NCBI RefSeq assembly: GCF_026626635.1
Contig: NZ_JAPNKA010000001.1
Coordinates: 6,510,001 to 6,574,000, forward strand
Direction of reading: 5' to 3'
Length of the DNA stretch: 64,000 nt
DNA from: Archangium lansingense
GTDB lineage: Bacteria; Myxococcota; Myxococcia; Myxococcales; Myxococcaceae
The notes beneath the pieces were generated by a model. That model had not been told where the DNA came from. It saw only the letters and a program-made list of their open reading frames with translations, and ran no database searches. Made by a program: the position numbers and the translations under genes. Shown here one piece after another: positions 1 to 8,865 of this stretch. Positions within the stretch are counted from its first letter, which is position 1; each line of letters begins with the position of its first letter.

Positions 1-2422
1 AGTGCCGGGGCTCCTCGTCTGATTCCACTGGGAGTGGCAGGGCTGCCTCCTCCGCGGTGGTGGAGCGGGGGCGCTCGAGCAGCGCGAGCACGGCGGGGAA
101 CAGCACCGTGGTGCCCAGCGAGGCGCAGACGACGCCCAGCAGGGCGATCTCCCCGATGGAGCGCAGCCCCGGGTGGCGGGCCGTGAGGAGTGCGCCGTAG
201 CCCGCGGCGTTGGACAGGGTGGCCACCACCGCCGCGACGCCCGTGGTGCGCACCACGTGGGGCAGCGAGCCCGGCCCCTCCTCCCGGTAGCGGTGGTAGA
301 GGTGCACCGCGTTATCCACGGCGATGGCCAGCAGGTTGGGCAGCACCACCGCGTTGATGAAGTTGAGCTTGAGCCCGTAGAGGTACATCGCCGCCGGCAG
401 ACAGGCGAGCCCGATGTAGAGGGGCCCGGCTACCAGCCCCGCCCGGCGGAGGCTGCGCAGGCTCAGGGTCATCATCGCGAACACCGCGAGTGCGGCGGCG
501 AGCAGCAGCCAGGGGCCATCCACCCTCACCAGCTCGAAGATGCGGTAGGCGATGAGGTTCGGATCCAGCACCTGCACCTGGAGGCCCTGGGCCCGGGCCA
601 GCTCCCGCAGCTCGTCCATCTGGACGCCGAAGCGGTGCAGCGCGTCGGTGTCGGAGAGCGACTCCTGCTTGAAGGCGAGCACGAAGCTGCCCTCGCCATC
701 CATCGCGGTGAAGCGGCGGCGCACCTCGGCGGGCAGCTCCTCCACACCGTAGGGCCTGGCATTCAAGAGGGCCTCCAGGCGGCGCAGCGCGGGGCCCACG
801 CGCTCCGAGTCCCAGGCACTTCCGGGAATGCGCTCGAGGAACGCTCGCAGCGCGGTGCGCTCCGCCTCCACGTCAGCGCCCGTGCGCGGCAGGAAGTCGC
901 TGAGGGAGACCACCTCCGCGAAGGTGCGATCCGTGCTGTGGCGGGCCTCCAGCTCACGCAGGGTGGTTGCGAGCTGGCCCGCCTTCGAGACGTCCTCGGC
1001 GAGGAAGATGGTGGGCGAGTGCCGCCGGCCGAGCTGGGAGATGATGTGATCATCCAGCCGGGTGGCGGCGAAGTCTCCGCGCAGCTTGCGCATGTCGGGC
1101 TCGAAGCCAATGGAGCCCACCACCGTGGCGGACCAGGCGGCCAGCGCGCACATGCTCACGACGATGCCCACCAGCGCGGGGCGGGACAGGCGCCACGCCT
1201 CGCGGCGGGGCCGGGCGGGAAGTGGCAGTTCGGCGCGTCCGGGCCGGAGCCGCTCGGTGAGGGCGATGAGCGCGGGGCCACTCAGGTACGTGGCCAGCAC
1301 GGTGAGCATCACGCCGGCGGCGGCGATCCATCCGAACTGGGCGAAGGCCTGGAACTGCGCAAGCGTGAGCGCGGCGAAGGCCGCGGCGTTGGTGCAGGCC
1401 GAGGTCAGCGCGCCCTTCCAGGTGCCCAGCACGGCCTCGACGAGTGCCTCCGCGGCGGGAAGCTGGCGGCGCTCCTCGCCATGGCGCATGGCCAGGTGGA
1501 GGCCGTACTCGATGCCCAGCCCGATGAGGATGGCGACGAGGAAGCCGGTGATGATGTTGAGGTAGCCGATGGACTGCTGCGCCACCGCGAAGGTGACGAG
1601 CAACCCCACGCCCACGGGCGCCCCCACCACGAGCAGCGCGGAGAGGCGCCTGCAGGACAGGACGACGATGAGCGCCGCGATGGCGCAGGAGAGCATCGAG
1701 GCGCGCGTGAGATCCGCGCGCATCCTCCGGTCCTCCTCGAGTCGCAGCACGTGCGCGCCGGTGGCGTCCGTCTCCACTCCAGGGAAGTCCCGTGCCACCT
1801 CCGCGCTCGTGGCCCGCACCCGCGTCACCAACTGCTGGGCGAAGGCGAGATCCCCGGTGACGCCCGAGGGCTTCACGAACAGGTACAGCTCGCTGCCGTC
1901 CGCGGGGCTCAGGTACTCGCGCACGGCGGCGCGGGGCGCGTAGCGGCGGGCGATCTCCTCCATCGAGGGTGGCTGAGGTAGGTCCTCGCGCTCCACGAGG
2001 AGGGGGAGGGCGGCGCGTTTCTCCGCCTGGAGCACGGCCTCGAGGTCCCCACGCAGGGCACGCAACTGCTCCGCCGGGAGCAGGAGCAGGGCACGCTCCT
2101 CGAAGAAGCGCGTGTCGTAGCGGAACTCGACGTAGCGGACCTCTTCCAGGGCCTCCAACCGCGGCGCCAGCGCGTGGGCGAAACGGCGCAGGGTCTCCGG
2201 GCTCCCGCCGCGGGCTCGCAGGACCAGATAGCCGTCACCGCCGGCCTTATGGGACACGACCTCCAGCTCCCGAACTTCTTGAGTGTGCGCGGGGAGCAGC
2301 TCCACGAAGGAGCCCCGGAAGACGAGCCGCGAGGCGAGCAGACCCGACAGCAGCGCCGCTACCACCACACCCGCGAGCACCAGTCCGGGCCGCCGGTACG
2401 ACAGCCGGGCGAAGCGCTCCAT
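1..2422 (-). CDS. RND/MMPL family transporter (3' end beyond window)
   Basis: Inner-membrane exporter of the RND/MMPL superfamily, probably moving lipids or other hydrophobic molecules to the periplasm. The frame opens with ATG at 2422 and is still open at the left edge, giving at least 807 residues. It has the two-fold RND layout: a first helix at about residues 13-32, a large periplasmic loop to about 235, a helix cluster at 240-400, another helix near 420-440, a second loop to about 630, then the second helix cluster. Family-type charged-helix motifs are visible in each half (GLGIEYGLHL and AVDNAVHLYHRY). Layout resembles HpnN-type hopanoid exporters, but no hopanoid gene is nearby, so the substrate is unassigned. 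The C-terminus is missing only because the window ends. Confidence 0.85.
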   Translation of the reverse strand, partial: MERFARLSYRRPGLVLAGVVVAALLSGLLASRLVFRGSFVELLPAHTQEVRELEVVSHKAGGDGYLVLRARGGSPETLRRFAHALAPRLEALEEVRYVEFRYDTRFFEERALLLLPAEQLRALRGDLEAVLQAEKRAALPLLVEREDLPQPPSMEEIARRYAPRAAVREYLSPADGSELYLFVKPSGVTGDLAFAQQLVTRVRATSAEVARDFPGVETDATGAHVLRLEEDRRMRADLTRASMLSCAIAALIVVLSCRRLSALLVVGAPVGVGLLVTFAVAQQSIGYLNIITGFLVAILIGLGIEYGLHLAMRHGEERRQLPAAEALVEAVLGTWKGALTSACTNAAAFAALTLAQFQAFAQFGWIAAAGVMLTVLATYLSGPALIALTERLRPGRAELPLPARPRREAWRLSRPALVGIVVSMCALAAWSATVVGSIGFEPDMRKLRGDFAATRLDDHIISQLGRRHSPTIFLAEDVSKAGQLATTLRELEARHSTDRTFAEVVSLSDFLPRTGADVEAERTALRAFLERIPGSAWDSERVGPALRRLEALLNARPYGVEELPAEVRRRFTAMDGEGSFVLAFKQESLSDTDALHRFGVQMDELRELARAQGLQVQVLDPNLIAYRIFELVRVDGPWLLLAAALAVFAMMTLSLRSLRRAGLVAGPLYIGLACLPAAMYLYGLKLNFINAVVLPNLLAIAVDNAVHLYHRYREEGPGSLPHVVRTTGVAAVVATLSNAAGYGALLTARHPGLRSIGEIALLGVVCASLGTTVLFPAVLALLERPRSTTAEEAALPLPVESDEEPRH

Positions 2423-2590
2423 TCCTCTGTTGAAATCCAGATGCAAATCCAAGGACCCTCACAGATCATGGGAGCCAGGTCCGGCATCTTCTGGCTTCCT
2501 CCTCCGTGTGTCTCATGAATGCGCGGCGAGCCCAAGCGTCGCGAAAGCCCGGAAACAAATTGTAAGCGGGGCAGGGCTCGCGGGGTGCTC

Positions 2591-3733
2591 TCAGTAGTAC
2601 GCCACGAGCGTCACGCGGACCTGACTCCTGCCCGCGAAGGAGGGGAGTGCGTCTTCGACACCCGTGACGGGGTCGAATGTTCCAACGATGCCCACGCCCC
2701 CGGCGCTCGGGCCTCCCACGGTTCGGAGCAGCTCGAACTTCCACTCGCTCACCACCGAGTCGCGGCCCATCAGGACCTCGGGCGGAAGTGACGGCAACTC
2801 CTCTTCGAGGTCCCGCACGGCCGCCACGGCAGCCTGATCCAATCCCCTGTTTCCAGAGGGTGAGAGGATCTCCACGGCGAGCACCTTCCCGTCAGCGGCC
2901 TGGGTGAGGCGCACCACCGCCACGCCTTCGCTGTGCGTCCACTTGTGGGGAAGCGTATAGGCCAGGTTCCTCTGGGCCTCCTCCATGCTCGGGTGTGAGG
3001 CCGGTCCACTCGCGAGCGGATCTGGCCGGCGGGGGTGGTCGAGCGGATCCTCCATCTCGCCGGCGCGGGAGAGCACGCTCGACACGTCGCGGGCTTTCTG
3101 GGCCACCTTCTCGTCCGTGGTTTGTGCGCGCTCGACGTCCGCATGGCTCTGGCGGAAGCGACTCAGGAGTTGCTTGCCCATGTCGCCGAAGTACGCGTGC
3201 GTCAGACCGCTCTCGGCGCGCCGCCGGGCCACAGTGTCGCGGGCTGTCTCGGCAACGAGCTCCTGGGGAGATGCCGGGTGCGCAGGTGCTCGAAGGCGGG
3301 TGCCCGGAGGCCCCGGCTCCGGTGGGGGCACGGGGAAATCCCCCTGGGGATGGAGCGCCAGGGAGTCGGCGCTCGGAAGCAGCGAGGGGTTCTCCGGACC
3401 TTGCTCGGCACGGGGCACGTCACTGGCCAGTGGGGCGGACGCGGGTGGGGAACTCGGCGCGGGAGAGCCGGGACGGGTCCTGCCGCCACCGCGCCCCGTC
3501 TCGCGCTCGCGCGTCTCCGGGCTCCTCGATGGCGGGGCCGAGGCAGGCGGCGGACTGGGGCGGGCAGGGGGGATGTCGACGATGATCACCTCCACCGGGC
3601 TTTGGGTGGGGGGAGGGGGCGCGGGGGGTTGCTCGGGCGGAAGTGGGATTCTCTGCCACCACCACAGGAGCACCAGGTGCAGGGCGAGGCTGAAGGCCAG
3701 GGCGAGCTTCAAGACACGGGATGGGTGCCTCAT
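2591..3733 (-). CDS. TonB-like energy-transducer protein
   Basis: Probable TonB/TolA-type periplasmic linker of 380 residues. It has a short cytoplasmic tail, one membrane helix (about residues 8-26), a proline-rich periplasmic stretch (about 28-150, including runs such as PPAPPPPTQSP), and a C-terminal alpha/beta region (about 255-345) with the TonB-like pattern: GVAVVRLTQAADGKV, then SGNRGLDQAAVAAVR, then SEWKFELL. TonB proteins pass proton-motive energy from ExbB/ExbD to outer-membrane receptors; none of those partners is visible here. A paralogue with the same architecture lies at 34455-35690. The gene is 168 bp upstream of the RND transporter in the same orientation and may be co-transcribed with it. 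The exact partner is unknown. Confidence 0.7.
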   Translation of the reverse strand: MRHPSRVLKLALAFSLALHLVLLWWWQRIPLPPEQPPAPPPPTQSPVEVIIVDIPPARPSPPPASAPPSRSPETRERETGRGGGRTRPGSPAPSSPPASAPLASDVPRAEQGPENPSLLPSADSLALHPQGDFPVPPPEPGPPGTRLRAPAHPASPQELVAETARDTVARRRAESGLTHAYFGDMGKQLLSRFRQSHADVERAQTTDEKVAQKARDVSSVLSRAGEMEDPLDHPRRPDPLASGPASHPSMEEAQRNLAYTLPHKWTHSEGVAVVRLTQAADGKVLAVEILSPSGNRGLDQAAVAAVRDLEEELPSLPPEVLMGRDSVVSEWKFELLRTVGGPSAGGVGIVGTFDPVTGVEDALPSFAGRSQVRVTLVAYY

Positions 3734-3946
3734 CTGCCCAGGCCCTCATGGTCGCGCGAGCTGCAATCCAAGGGTAGGCACGGGGCGGCGGCGGTGACTC
3801 CTAGGGTGGACGAGGAGCCAGGCCCCCGACTGCCCGCCCTGACACGCTTCCACTCACCTCGGATGGGGGGCCGCGGCTTCTCTGTTCGCTCAGTGCCGCG
3901 CTGCTGGCTTGCATGGAGGCCCGAAGCCCGGCATGGATGACCCCCG

Positions 3947-5002
3947 ATGACTGCCCGCCTGCCCTCCACTCCCTCGCCTGCAGTGACGGAACACCGTCTC
4001 TCCGTCGCGCCCATGATGGACTGGACGGATCGCCACGACCGCTACTTCCTGCGCCTCATCTCCAAGCGCACGCGGATGTACACCGAGATGGTCACCATTG
4101 GCGCCATCCTTCACGGCGACAAGGCGCGTCACCTCGACTTCTCGAAGGAGGAGCACCCGGTCGCGCTCCAGCTCGGAGGCAGCGATCCGGAGCAGCTCGC
4201 CGAGTGTGCTCGCATCGCCGAGCAGTGGGGCTATGACGAGGTGAACCTCAACGTGGGCTGCCCCTCGGACCGCGTGCAGAACGGCATGTTCGGCGCGTGT
4301 CTGATGGCGAAGCCCGACCTCGTGGCCCGCTGTGTCGAGGCCATGCGCGGAGCCACCCGGCTGCCCGTCACGGTCAAGCACCGGCTCGGCATCGACGACC
4401 TGGACTCGTACGAGCTGCTGACGCACTTCGTCCGGACCATCCACGGGGCGGGCTGTGACACCTTCATCGTGCACGCGCGCAAGGCGTGGCTGCAGGGACT
4501 CAGCCCCAAGGAGAACCGCGAGATTCCTCCGCTGCGCTATGAGGTCGTGCGCCAGCTCAAGACGGACTTTCCGCACCTGACCATCGTGCTCAACGGCGGC
4601 GTGAAGTCCCTGGAGGATGCGCGCACGCACCTGGAGTGGGCGGATGGCGTGATGATCGGCCGCGAGGCGTACCAGAACCCGTACATGCTCGCCCTGGCGG
4701 ACGGCCTGCTGTTCGGTGAGGAGAACCCTGCGCCCACCCGGCGCCAGGTGGTCGAGGCCCTGGTGCCGTACGTCGAGGAGCTGCTGTCGCGCGGTGTGCA
4801 CCTGTCGCGCGTCACCCGGCACATCCTGGGGCTCTTCGCCGGGCAGCCGGGAGCGCGTGGCTGGCGGCGGGTGCTGAGCGAGCGCGCCTGCCGGGGCGGA
4901 GCGGGAATGGAGGTGCTCCGGGATGCGCTCGCCCAGGTGCCGGATCGCGTCCTGGACGAGCCGCCCGGGTCCGAGCCGGCCCCGCTGGCCGCCTCGGCGT
5001 AA
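3947..5002 (+). CDS. dusA: tRNA-dihydrouridine(20/20a) synthase DusA
   Basis: FMN-dependent enzyme that reduces uridine to dihydrouridine in the D-loop of tRNA, using NADPH, in the cytoplasm. The protein has 351 residues, normal for DusA. The TIM-barrel begins with the DusA signature APMMDWTDRHDRYF near residue 23. The catalytic cysteine lies in NVGCPSDRVQNG (about residue 105), followed by VKHRLGIDD, HARKAWLQGLSPKENR and the flavin-phosphate motif NGGV with IGREAYQNPY. These distinguish DusA from DusB and DusC. ATG at 3947 was taken as start; no strong ribosome-binding site is visible. It ends only 6 bp from the convergent mltG gene. Identification is firm. Confidence 0.96.
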   Translation: MTARLPSTPSPAVTEHRLSVAPMMDWTDRHDRYFLRLISKRTRMYTEMVTIGAILHGDKARHLDFSKEEHPVALQLGGSDPEQLAECARIAEQWGYDEVNLNVGCPSDRVQNGMFGACLMAKPDLVARCVEAMRGATRLPVTVKHRLGIDDLDSYELLTHFVRTIHGAGCDTFIVHARKAWLQGLSPKENREIPPLRYEVVRQLKTDFPHLTIVLNGGVKSLEDARTHLEWADGVMIGREAYQNPYMLALADGLLFGEENPAPTRRQVVEALVPYVEELLSRGVHLSRVTRHILGLFAGQPGARGWRRVLSERACRGGAGMEVLRDALAQVPDRVLDEPPGSEPAPLAASA

Positions 5003-5008
5003 GGGCTG

Positions 5009-6025
5009 TCAGTACACGTTGTACTTGCGGCGCAGCGCCTCGTGCTCGTCGGCGTTGCGCGAGGGGTGCAGGCGCCGCTCGGAGTCGTGGAGGTAGTACC
5101 AGAACTCGCTCGTCTTGGGGTTGAGCGAGGCCTGGAGCGACGCCACCGTGGGCGCGCCGATGGGGCCCGGCGGCAGTCCCTTGCGGTGCCGCGTGTTCCA
5201 GGGGTCCTCCAGGTCGCGCAGGCGCTTGAGGAAGGCCTGCCGGTCGTTCCACTCGGCCAGCTCGTAGCGGGAGGTCGCATCCACGCCGAGCGGGAAGCCC
5301 TTGTCCACGCGCTTCCAGAGGATGCCCGCCACCAGCGGACGCTGCGCCGGCACGGGCTCCTCGCGCTCCAGCATCGAGGCCATCACCACCACCTCGTGCA
5401 GGCTGCGCCCGCTGCGCTCGATGGCCTCGCGGTGGGGGGTGTAGAAGCGCTCGGCGAAGGTGTCGAGCTGGCGCTGGATGAGCTCCTGCACGTTGAAGGC
5501 GCCGGGCACCACCCGGTAGGTCTCCGGGTAGAGGTAGCCCTCGAGCGAGGCCCGGGGGAGGGTGAAGGCGGCGGTGTAGCGCGCGGGCTCGCTGGCGGCG
5601 GCGATATAGGCACCGGGCTTGATGAGACCCGCGGCGGCGAGCGCCTCGTCGGTGTCTCGCAGGCGCCAGCCCTCGATGACGACGAAGGGGACATCCTCGG
5701 GGATGGGGGCGCCCTCGAGCGCGGTGGAGAGCTCCGCCATGGTCATGGACGGGCTCACCGCATGGCGGCCCGCCTTGGGGGCGAAGTGACCGCGGCGGTA
5801 GAGGTGCCAGCGCCAGATTCGGACGTCGCGGATCAGCCCCTGGGCAGCGAGCTGGGTCCCCAGGCCGCGGCCCGTGGTGCCCTTGGGCACGGTGAACTCC
5901 ACGGTGGCGGCGCCCGGAGGGGCCACGGCGCGTTGGACCTCGCGCTCCGCCCAGAAGAACGTGCCGGCGACTGCGCTCACGGCGAGGACGAAAACCCCAA
6001 CCAGGACGAGAAGAATGCGCTTCAT
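5009..6025 (-). CDS. mltG: endolytic murein transglycosylase MltG
   Basis: Membrane-anchored lytic transglycosylase (YceG/MltG) that cuts nascent glycan strands and sets their length. The 338-residue protein has one N-terminal membrane helix (about residues 3-21), a LysM-like region (VEFTVPKGTTGRGLGTQLAAQG, shown only in part of the family's usual form), and the catalytic domain. The catalytic glutamate lies in ASMLEREEP. Downstream are GILWKRVDKGFPLGVDAT and the family's GLPPGPIGAPTVASLQASLNP and FWYYLHD motifs. Length is typical. It stands alone, convergent with dusA; the usual neighbours (pabC, tmk) are absent. Identification is firm. Confidence 0.95.
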   Translation of the reverse strand: MKRILLVLVGVFVLAVSAVAGTFFWAEREVQRAVAPPGAATVEFTVPKGTTGRGLGTQLAAQGLIRDVRIWRWHLYRRGHFAPKAGRHAVSPSMTMAELSTALEGAPIPEDVPFVVIEGWRLRDTDEALAAAGLIKPGAYIAAASEPARYTAAFTLPRASLEGYLYPETYRVVPGAFNVQELIQRQLDTFAERFYTPHREAIERSGRSLHEVVVMASMLEREEPVPAQRPLVAGILWKRVDKGFPLGVDATSRYELAEWNDRQAFLKRLRDLEDPWNTRHRKGLPPGPIGAPTVASLQASLNPKTSEFWYYLHDSERRLHPSRNADEHEALRRKYNVY

Positions 6026-6166
6026 CGGCGGCGCACATTAGCACCCGTCCGCGCGGGCCCTAGGAGATGTTGGGGGCGGGACGCCCTCCGGACGCCCCTC
6101 TGCTCGCCCGCCGACTTCACACCTGGCCGGTTTGCAACACCCGGCGGGGGTTCACCGGCTGGGTGT

Positions 6167-7090
6167 TCACCGCTGGTGGCCGAAGCGCACATCCATCGCC
6201 GGGTGCTCGGTGGCGAGCTTGCGCAGGCGGCCGAAGCTCTCGGCGCTCTCGAGGAGGTCGCCGGAGAAGGTGCCCGGCTCGACATCGTGCTCCCAGCCCC
6301 AGCGCGTGTGGCTCGCGTCACCGGTGAGCAGCACGGGGCCTTCCGGAGTGCGCACGAGGTACGCGGTGCTGCCCGGCGTGTGGCCCGGCACCCAGAGCGC
6401 CCAGACCGACCCGTCCCCGAAGATGTCGAGCACTCCGGCGAAGCGGCCCGTGGAATCGGCCTCGAAGGCCCACTCGCTGATGGCGGCCTTGCCCTGGAGC
6501 GCGCGGTCGGTGCTGCCGCGCACGAACGCGTGAATGAACGCGCTGGACGCGGTTTCACCCGGGCCGGAGTAGATGGCGGTGCCCGCGGGCACGTCCGGCA
6601 TTCCCGTGATGTGGTCGAAGTGGAGGTGCGTGATGAACACGCCCTGGAGCGGCTCCTGCTGCCTGGCGAGCCAGTCCCCCAGCGGGACGAGGAACTTCAT
6701 CGTCTCGAGCTTCATGGCGGAGGCCACCAGGCCGCTCATCGCGGACTCCTTGGGGTTGTCTCGCAGCGCCTTCTCGACGCCGGTGTCCACGATGAAGGTG
6801 CCGCGCTCGGGGTGGCGGAGCACGTGGAAGTACACCTGAATCTTCTCCGGGCCGTCGGTGAGGCCGGCCTCCTTCGCTCGCGGGTGCTGGAGGTTGATGA
6901 GGCCGCTGCGGTCCACCTGCCAGTCGCTGGACGCGACCGTCTCGAGCGAGACCGGGCCCGGCTGGTCGATGACCGCCAGCAGCTCGGAGGACGAGCGCGA
7001 GACCCCGAGGGTGGACTTCTGGGTGGCATGGGTGCTCACCGCGCAACCGGTGAGCAGGGCAACGAGGGCGGTGACGAGCAGGTTTCTCAT
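6167..7090 (-). CDS. metallo-beta-lactamase-fold hydrolase, lipoprotein
   Basis: Secreted MBL-fold hydrolase of 307 residues from the ATG at 7090. The start was chosen because it opens a lipoprotein signal peptide (MRNLLVTALVALLTGC, Cys at residue 16); upstream in-frame starts would overlap the divergent LysR gene. The zinc site is seen as HLHFDHITG (HxHxDH), with a later WVPGHTPGS (third histidine) and LLTGDASHT (bridging aspartate). This matches lactonase/glyoxalase-II-like members, but the substrate cannot be read from sequence. It is divergent from the LysR gene at 7156, with a 65-bp shared control region holding a dyad, so that regulator probably controls it. A quorum-quenching lactonase is possible but unproven. 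Confidence 0.85.
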   Translation of the reverse strand: MRNLLVTALVALLTGCAVSTHATQKSTLGVSRSSSELLAVIDQPGPVSLETVASSDWQVDRSGLINLQHPRAKEAGLTDGPEKIQVYFHVLRHPERGTFIVDTGVEKALRDNPKESAMSGLVASAMKLETMKFLVPLGDWLARQQEPLQGVFITHLHFDHITGMPDVPAGTAIYSGPGETASSAFIHAFVRGSTDRALQGKAAISEWAFEADSTGRFAGVLDIFGDGSVWALWVPGHTPGSTAYLVRTPEGPVLLTGDASHTRWGWEHDVEPGTFSGDLLESAESFGRLRKLATEHPAMDVRFGHQR

Positions 7091-7115
7091 GGGCGTGACT
7101 CTACCCATGCGTGAA

Positions 7116-7152
7116 TGGATGGAAATCGGGCATTTCGGCATAATGCCATCCA
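7116..7152. promoter_or_regulatory. nested dyad in the MBL/LysR divergent control region
   Basis: Two overlapping inverted repeats are visible: TGGATGG (7116-7122) with CCATCCA (7146-7152), and GGCATT (7129-7134) with AATGCC (7142-7147). The position, just upstream of the LysR start and in a 65-bp divergent gap, is where LysR proteins usually bind. Operator function is inferred from symmetry and location only. Confidence 0.45.
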
Positions 7153-7155
7153 GAT

Positions 7156-8049
7156 ATGGATATCCCCTGGGAAGACGTGCGGCTGTTCCTCGCGGTGGCG
7201 GAGACGGGCAGCTTGAGCGGAGCGGCGCGGAGGCTCCGCATCGGTCAGCCCACTGTGAGCCGCCGCCTGGCCGCGCTGGAATACACGCTCGGCGCGGCGC
7301 TCTTCCGGCGGGGCGTGGAGGGGGCCTCACTCACCAGCGCGGGCGAGCGGCTGCTGGGACCGGCGAAGAAGATGGCGGAGTGGGCCGGTGAGGTGGGACG
7401 GGCCGTGGAGTCCTCGGACCGTTCGCCCCGGGGGCTCGTCCGCATCACCGCGACTCCCTTCCAGTCCTTCGACTTCCTGGCTCCCTTCGGGGCGTGGCTC
7501 GCGGGCAAGCACCCGGGCCTGCGTCTCGAGGTGCTCTCCAGCATCCAATACCTCGACCTCAATCGGGGCGAGGCGGACCTCGCGTTGCGCGCCAAGGCAC
7601 CCACCCAGGAGGGCCTGAAGGAGGTGCTGGTACTCGAGTTCGAGAATGCCGTCTTCGTTTCGAAGTCGCTCGCCGCGAAGCTGCCGCGCAAGCCATCCCT
7701 CGCCGAGCTCCCGTGGATTGCCTGGGCACCCCCATTCGACATGGTGCCGCCGAATCCGCAGCTCGAGGAGCTCATTCCCGGGTTCACTCCGGCGTTCACC
7801 TCGGACAACTACCTCGTGCAGCTCGCGGCGGCGGAGGCCGGTCTCGGGGCCATGGTGATGGCCCGCAACCGGCACCGCTTCTCCCGCCCGTCCTCGCTCG
7901 TACCGCTGCCCATCGACCTGGGGCCCTACCAGCGCAGCTCGCTGTACCTGGTGTGCGCGAAGTCGGCGCTCGACATCCCTCGCGTGCGCCGTGTCTCGGA
8001 GCTCCTCGTGTCGGAGCTGGAGAAGGTAGGGGCCTCCTCCAGCTCCTGA
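7156..8049 (+). CDS. LysR-family transcriptional regulator
   Basis: DNA-binding regulator of 297 residues, standard LysR length. The N-terminal winged helix-turn-helix spans about residues 3-62, with the typical order LFLAVAETGSLSGAARRL, QPTVSRRLAALE, LGAALFRR and SLTSAGERLL. The C-terminal half (about 90-290) is the periplasmic-binding-protein-like effector domain, starting GLVRITATPFQSFDFL. It is transcribed divergently from the MBL-fold lipoprotein gene, the classic arrangement for a LysR protein and its target. The co-inducer is unknown. It ends 5 bp from the convergent DJ-1/PfpI gene. Confidence 0.93.
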   Translation: MDIPWEDVRLFLAVAETGSLSGAARRLRIGQPTVSRRLAALEYTLGAALFRRGVEGASLTSAGERLLGPAKKMAEWAGEVGRAVESSDRSPRGLVRITATPFQSFDFLAPFGAWLAGKHPGLRLEVLSSIQYLDLNRGEADLALRAKAPTQEGLKEVLVLEFENAVFVSKSLAAKLPRKPSLAELPWIAWAPPFDMVPPNPQLEELIPGFTPAFTSDNYLVQLAAAEAGLGAMVMARNRHRFSRPSSLVPLPIDLGPYQRSSLYLVCAKSALDIPRVRRVSELLVSELEKVGASSSS

Positions 8050-8054
8050 GCAGC

Positions 8055-8756
8055 TCAACGCTCGCGCAACGCGCTCAACACCTCGCGGGCCACGGCCGCG
8101 GACGAGGCGGGGTTCTGCCCGGTGACCAGACGCCCATCCCGCACCGCGAAGCTCTTCCACATAGGGCCGCGCTCATACTTGCCACCCAGCTCCTTCAGCC
8201 GAGTCTCCAGCGCGAAGGGCACCACCTTGTCGAGCTTCGCAGCCACCTCCTCCTCGTTGGAGAAACCGGCCACCCGCCGTCCGGCCACCAGCGGCTTCCC
8301 GGCCTTGTCCTTCACCCCCACCAGCGCCGCGGGCCCGTGGCATACCGCCGCCACCACCGCCCCTCGCTCCCACTCCTGGCCCAGCATCCGGTGCAGCGGA
8401 GCGTACGCGGCCAGGTCCCACATGACGCCGTGGCCACCCACCACGAAATAGGCGTCATAGGTGTCCTTCACCTTCTCGATTGCGAGGGTGTTCTCCATCT
8501 TCTTCACCGCGGCGGGGTCCGCGAGGAAGGTGCGCACCACCTCCGAGGACTCCTGGAGGCTGCGCGGATCCGCCGGGGCCTTGCCTCCGTGCGGCGAGGC
8601 GATGTCCACCTGCGCTCCTGCCGCGGAGAACTCGGCGTAGGGCGCGGCGAGCTCTTCCATCCAGAAGCCGGTGCGCTCACCACTGGTGCCCATCTGGTCG
8701 TGGCTGGTGACAATCAACAGGATCTTCAACACCTTCATCGCAGTCATACCGCCCAT
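8055..8756 (-). CDS. DJ-1/PfpI family (class I amidotransferase-like) protein
   Basis: Protein of 233 residues in the DJ-1/PfpI superfamily, near the Hsp31/glyoxalase III-like branch. Visible features are the N-terminal Rossmann-like strand VLKILLIVTSHDQMG, the GERTGFWMEELAAPY motif of this branch, YFVVGGHGVMWDL, and the nucleophile elbow AVCHGPAAL with the likely catalytic cysteine. Relatives detoxify methylglyoxal or act as chaperones; which applies here is not known. GAGGAG about 8 bases before ATG 8756 supports that start. It is divergent from a LysR gene (8866), which may regulate it. Confidence 0.85.
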   Translation of the reverse strand: MGGMTAMKVLKILLIVTSHDQMGTSGERTGFWMEELAAPYAEFSAAGAQVDIASPHGGKAPADPRSLQESSEVVRTFLADPAAVKKMENTLAIEKVKDTYDAYFVVGGHGVMWDLAAYAPLHRMLGQEWERGAVVAAVCHGPAALVGVKDKAGKPLVAGRRVAGFSNEEEVAAKLDKVVPFALETRLKELGGKYERGPMWKSFAVRDGRLVTGQNPASSAAVAREVLSALRER

Positions 8757-8865
8757 GGCTCTTGCTCCTCATGCGGGGCGGGGTCTTCCCGCCACCTGAT
8801 GGGACGATGAATAGCCCGGGGGCTGGGTGTAGGAACTCTCGGGTTTCTTCTCATAATGTAGAGCC

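Noticed and set aside
173..1981. A 602-codon plus-strand frame at the left edge
   Set aside because: Antisense to the RND transporter, whose helices and charged motifs are unmistakable.
5042..7114. A 690-codon plus-strand frame across mltG and the MBL-fold gene
   Set aside because: It spans two genes and the gap between them on the opposite strand, with no domain-like content.
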